From assembly GCF_900769625.1 (NCBI RefSeq), contig NZ_CAAGHK010000046.1, positions 1 through 5,694 on the forward strand: a stretch of 5,694 nt of DNA. Direction: 5' to 3'. Within the stretch, counting starts at the first letter, position 1. Every line of letters begins with the position of its first letter. The position numbers were made by a program, and so were the translations under genes. This document shows positions 5,662 to 5,694 of the stretch, one piece after another. The DNA is from an uncultured Clostridium sp. (GTDB lineage: Bacteria; Bacillota; Clostridia; Clostridiales; Clostridiaceae). The notes below the pieces were generated by a model, which was not told the origin of the DNA, searched no databases, and was given only the letters and a program-made list of their open reading frames with translations.

Positions 5662-5694
5662 GTAAGCGATAGGCGTCTATTTTTTTACGTTTAC
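5662..5694 (-). repeat. Right terminal inverted repeat of the IS66 element
   Basis: Read inward from 5694 on the minus strand it begins GTAAACGTAAAA and continues to GACGCCTA, matching the left end at 21 of 28 positions. Its inner edge (GTAAGCG, 5662-5668) is a near-inverse of its outer edge (CGTTTAC, 5688-5694). The window stops exactly at the outer base. Confidence 0.85.

Larger units (their letters stand above)
3131..5694 (+). mobile_element. Complete IS66-family insertion sequence (2564 bp)
   Basis: The element has the three-gene order of the IS66 family (tnpA, tnpB, tnpC), all on the + strand and all open. Its left end starts GTAAGCGTAAAA at 3131 and its right end, read inward on the minus strand from 5694, starts GTAAACGTAAAA. 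Both continue to a shared ACGCCTA block, and 21 of the first 28 positions agree. Length and GTAA ends fit the family. The 8 bases before the left end are AAATCTTC (3123-3130). An IS66 insertion should repeat them directly after 5694, outside the window. The intact genes, against the decayed elements around it, suggest a recent and possibly still mobile insertion. Confidence 0.9.

Noticed and set aside
1..5694. CRISPR array, tRNA, rRNA or riboswitch
   Set aside because: No regularly spaced direct repeats, cloverleaf or recognisable conserved RNA motif was seen on either strand.

Overview
The window is very AT-rich, with strong purine-rich ribosome binding sites (GAGGGGGG, AAGGGGGG, AAGGAG) and insertion-sequence families common in Firmicutes. 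It reads as an accessory region of a low-GC Gram-positive bacterium, most likely a Clostridium or close relative. The genus is an inference from composition and transposase flavour; no rRNA, tRNA or housekeeping gene is present to confirm it.

Layout: (1) Positions 1-1301 are a graveyard of insertion sequences. They hold the C-terminal part of a YREK-type (IS4-like) transposase on the + strand (1-479, one in-frame stop). Next come an internally deleted, frameshifted IS982-family transposase on the - strand (591-957) and a short N-terminal transposase fragment on the + strand (1077-1301) that still has its promoter and ribosome binding site. (2) Positions 1360-2547 hold the only non-transposon cargo. 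This is a two-gene unit: a 277-residue secreted protein with a signal peptide, an Asn-rich polar region and a Gly/Ala-rich hydrophobic stretch, followed 9 bases later by a 55-residue protein with two predicted membrane helices. A strong rho-independent terminator closes the unit. The arrangement resembles a bacteriocin or other secreted antimicrobial with its immunity protein, but the precursor could not be assigned to a named family by eye. (3) Positions 2556-3130 hold a broken IS256 (Mutator) family transposase on the - strand, with only about its first third left and one in-frame stop. (4) Positions 3131-5694 are a complete IS66-family element of 2564 bp with tnpA, tnpB and tnpC. All three frames are open, the DDE residues are present, and imperfect terminal inverted repeats lie at both edges. 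The window ends exactly at the outer base of the right repeat.

How the parts relate: the IS66 element sits 47 bp upstream of the IS256 start codon, so it landed in the leader of the IS256 copy and is the younger insertion. The IS66 genes form one + strand unit. tnpA and tnpB overlap, and a long hairpin separates tnpB from tnpC. The secreted-protein pair lies between decayed elements on one side and the nested IS256/IS66 on the other, as expected for cargo acquired in a genomic island.
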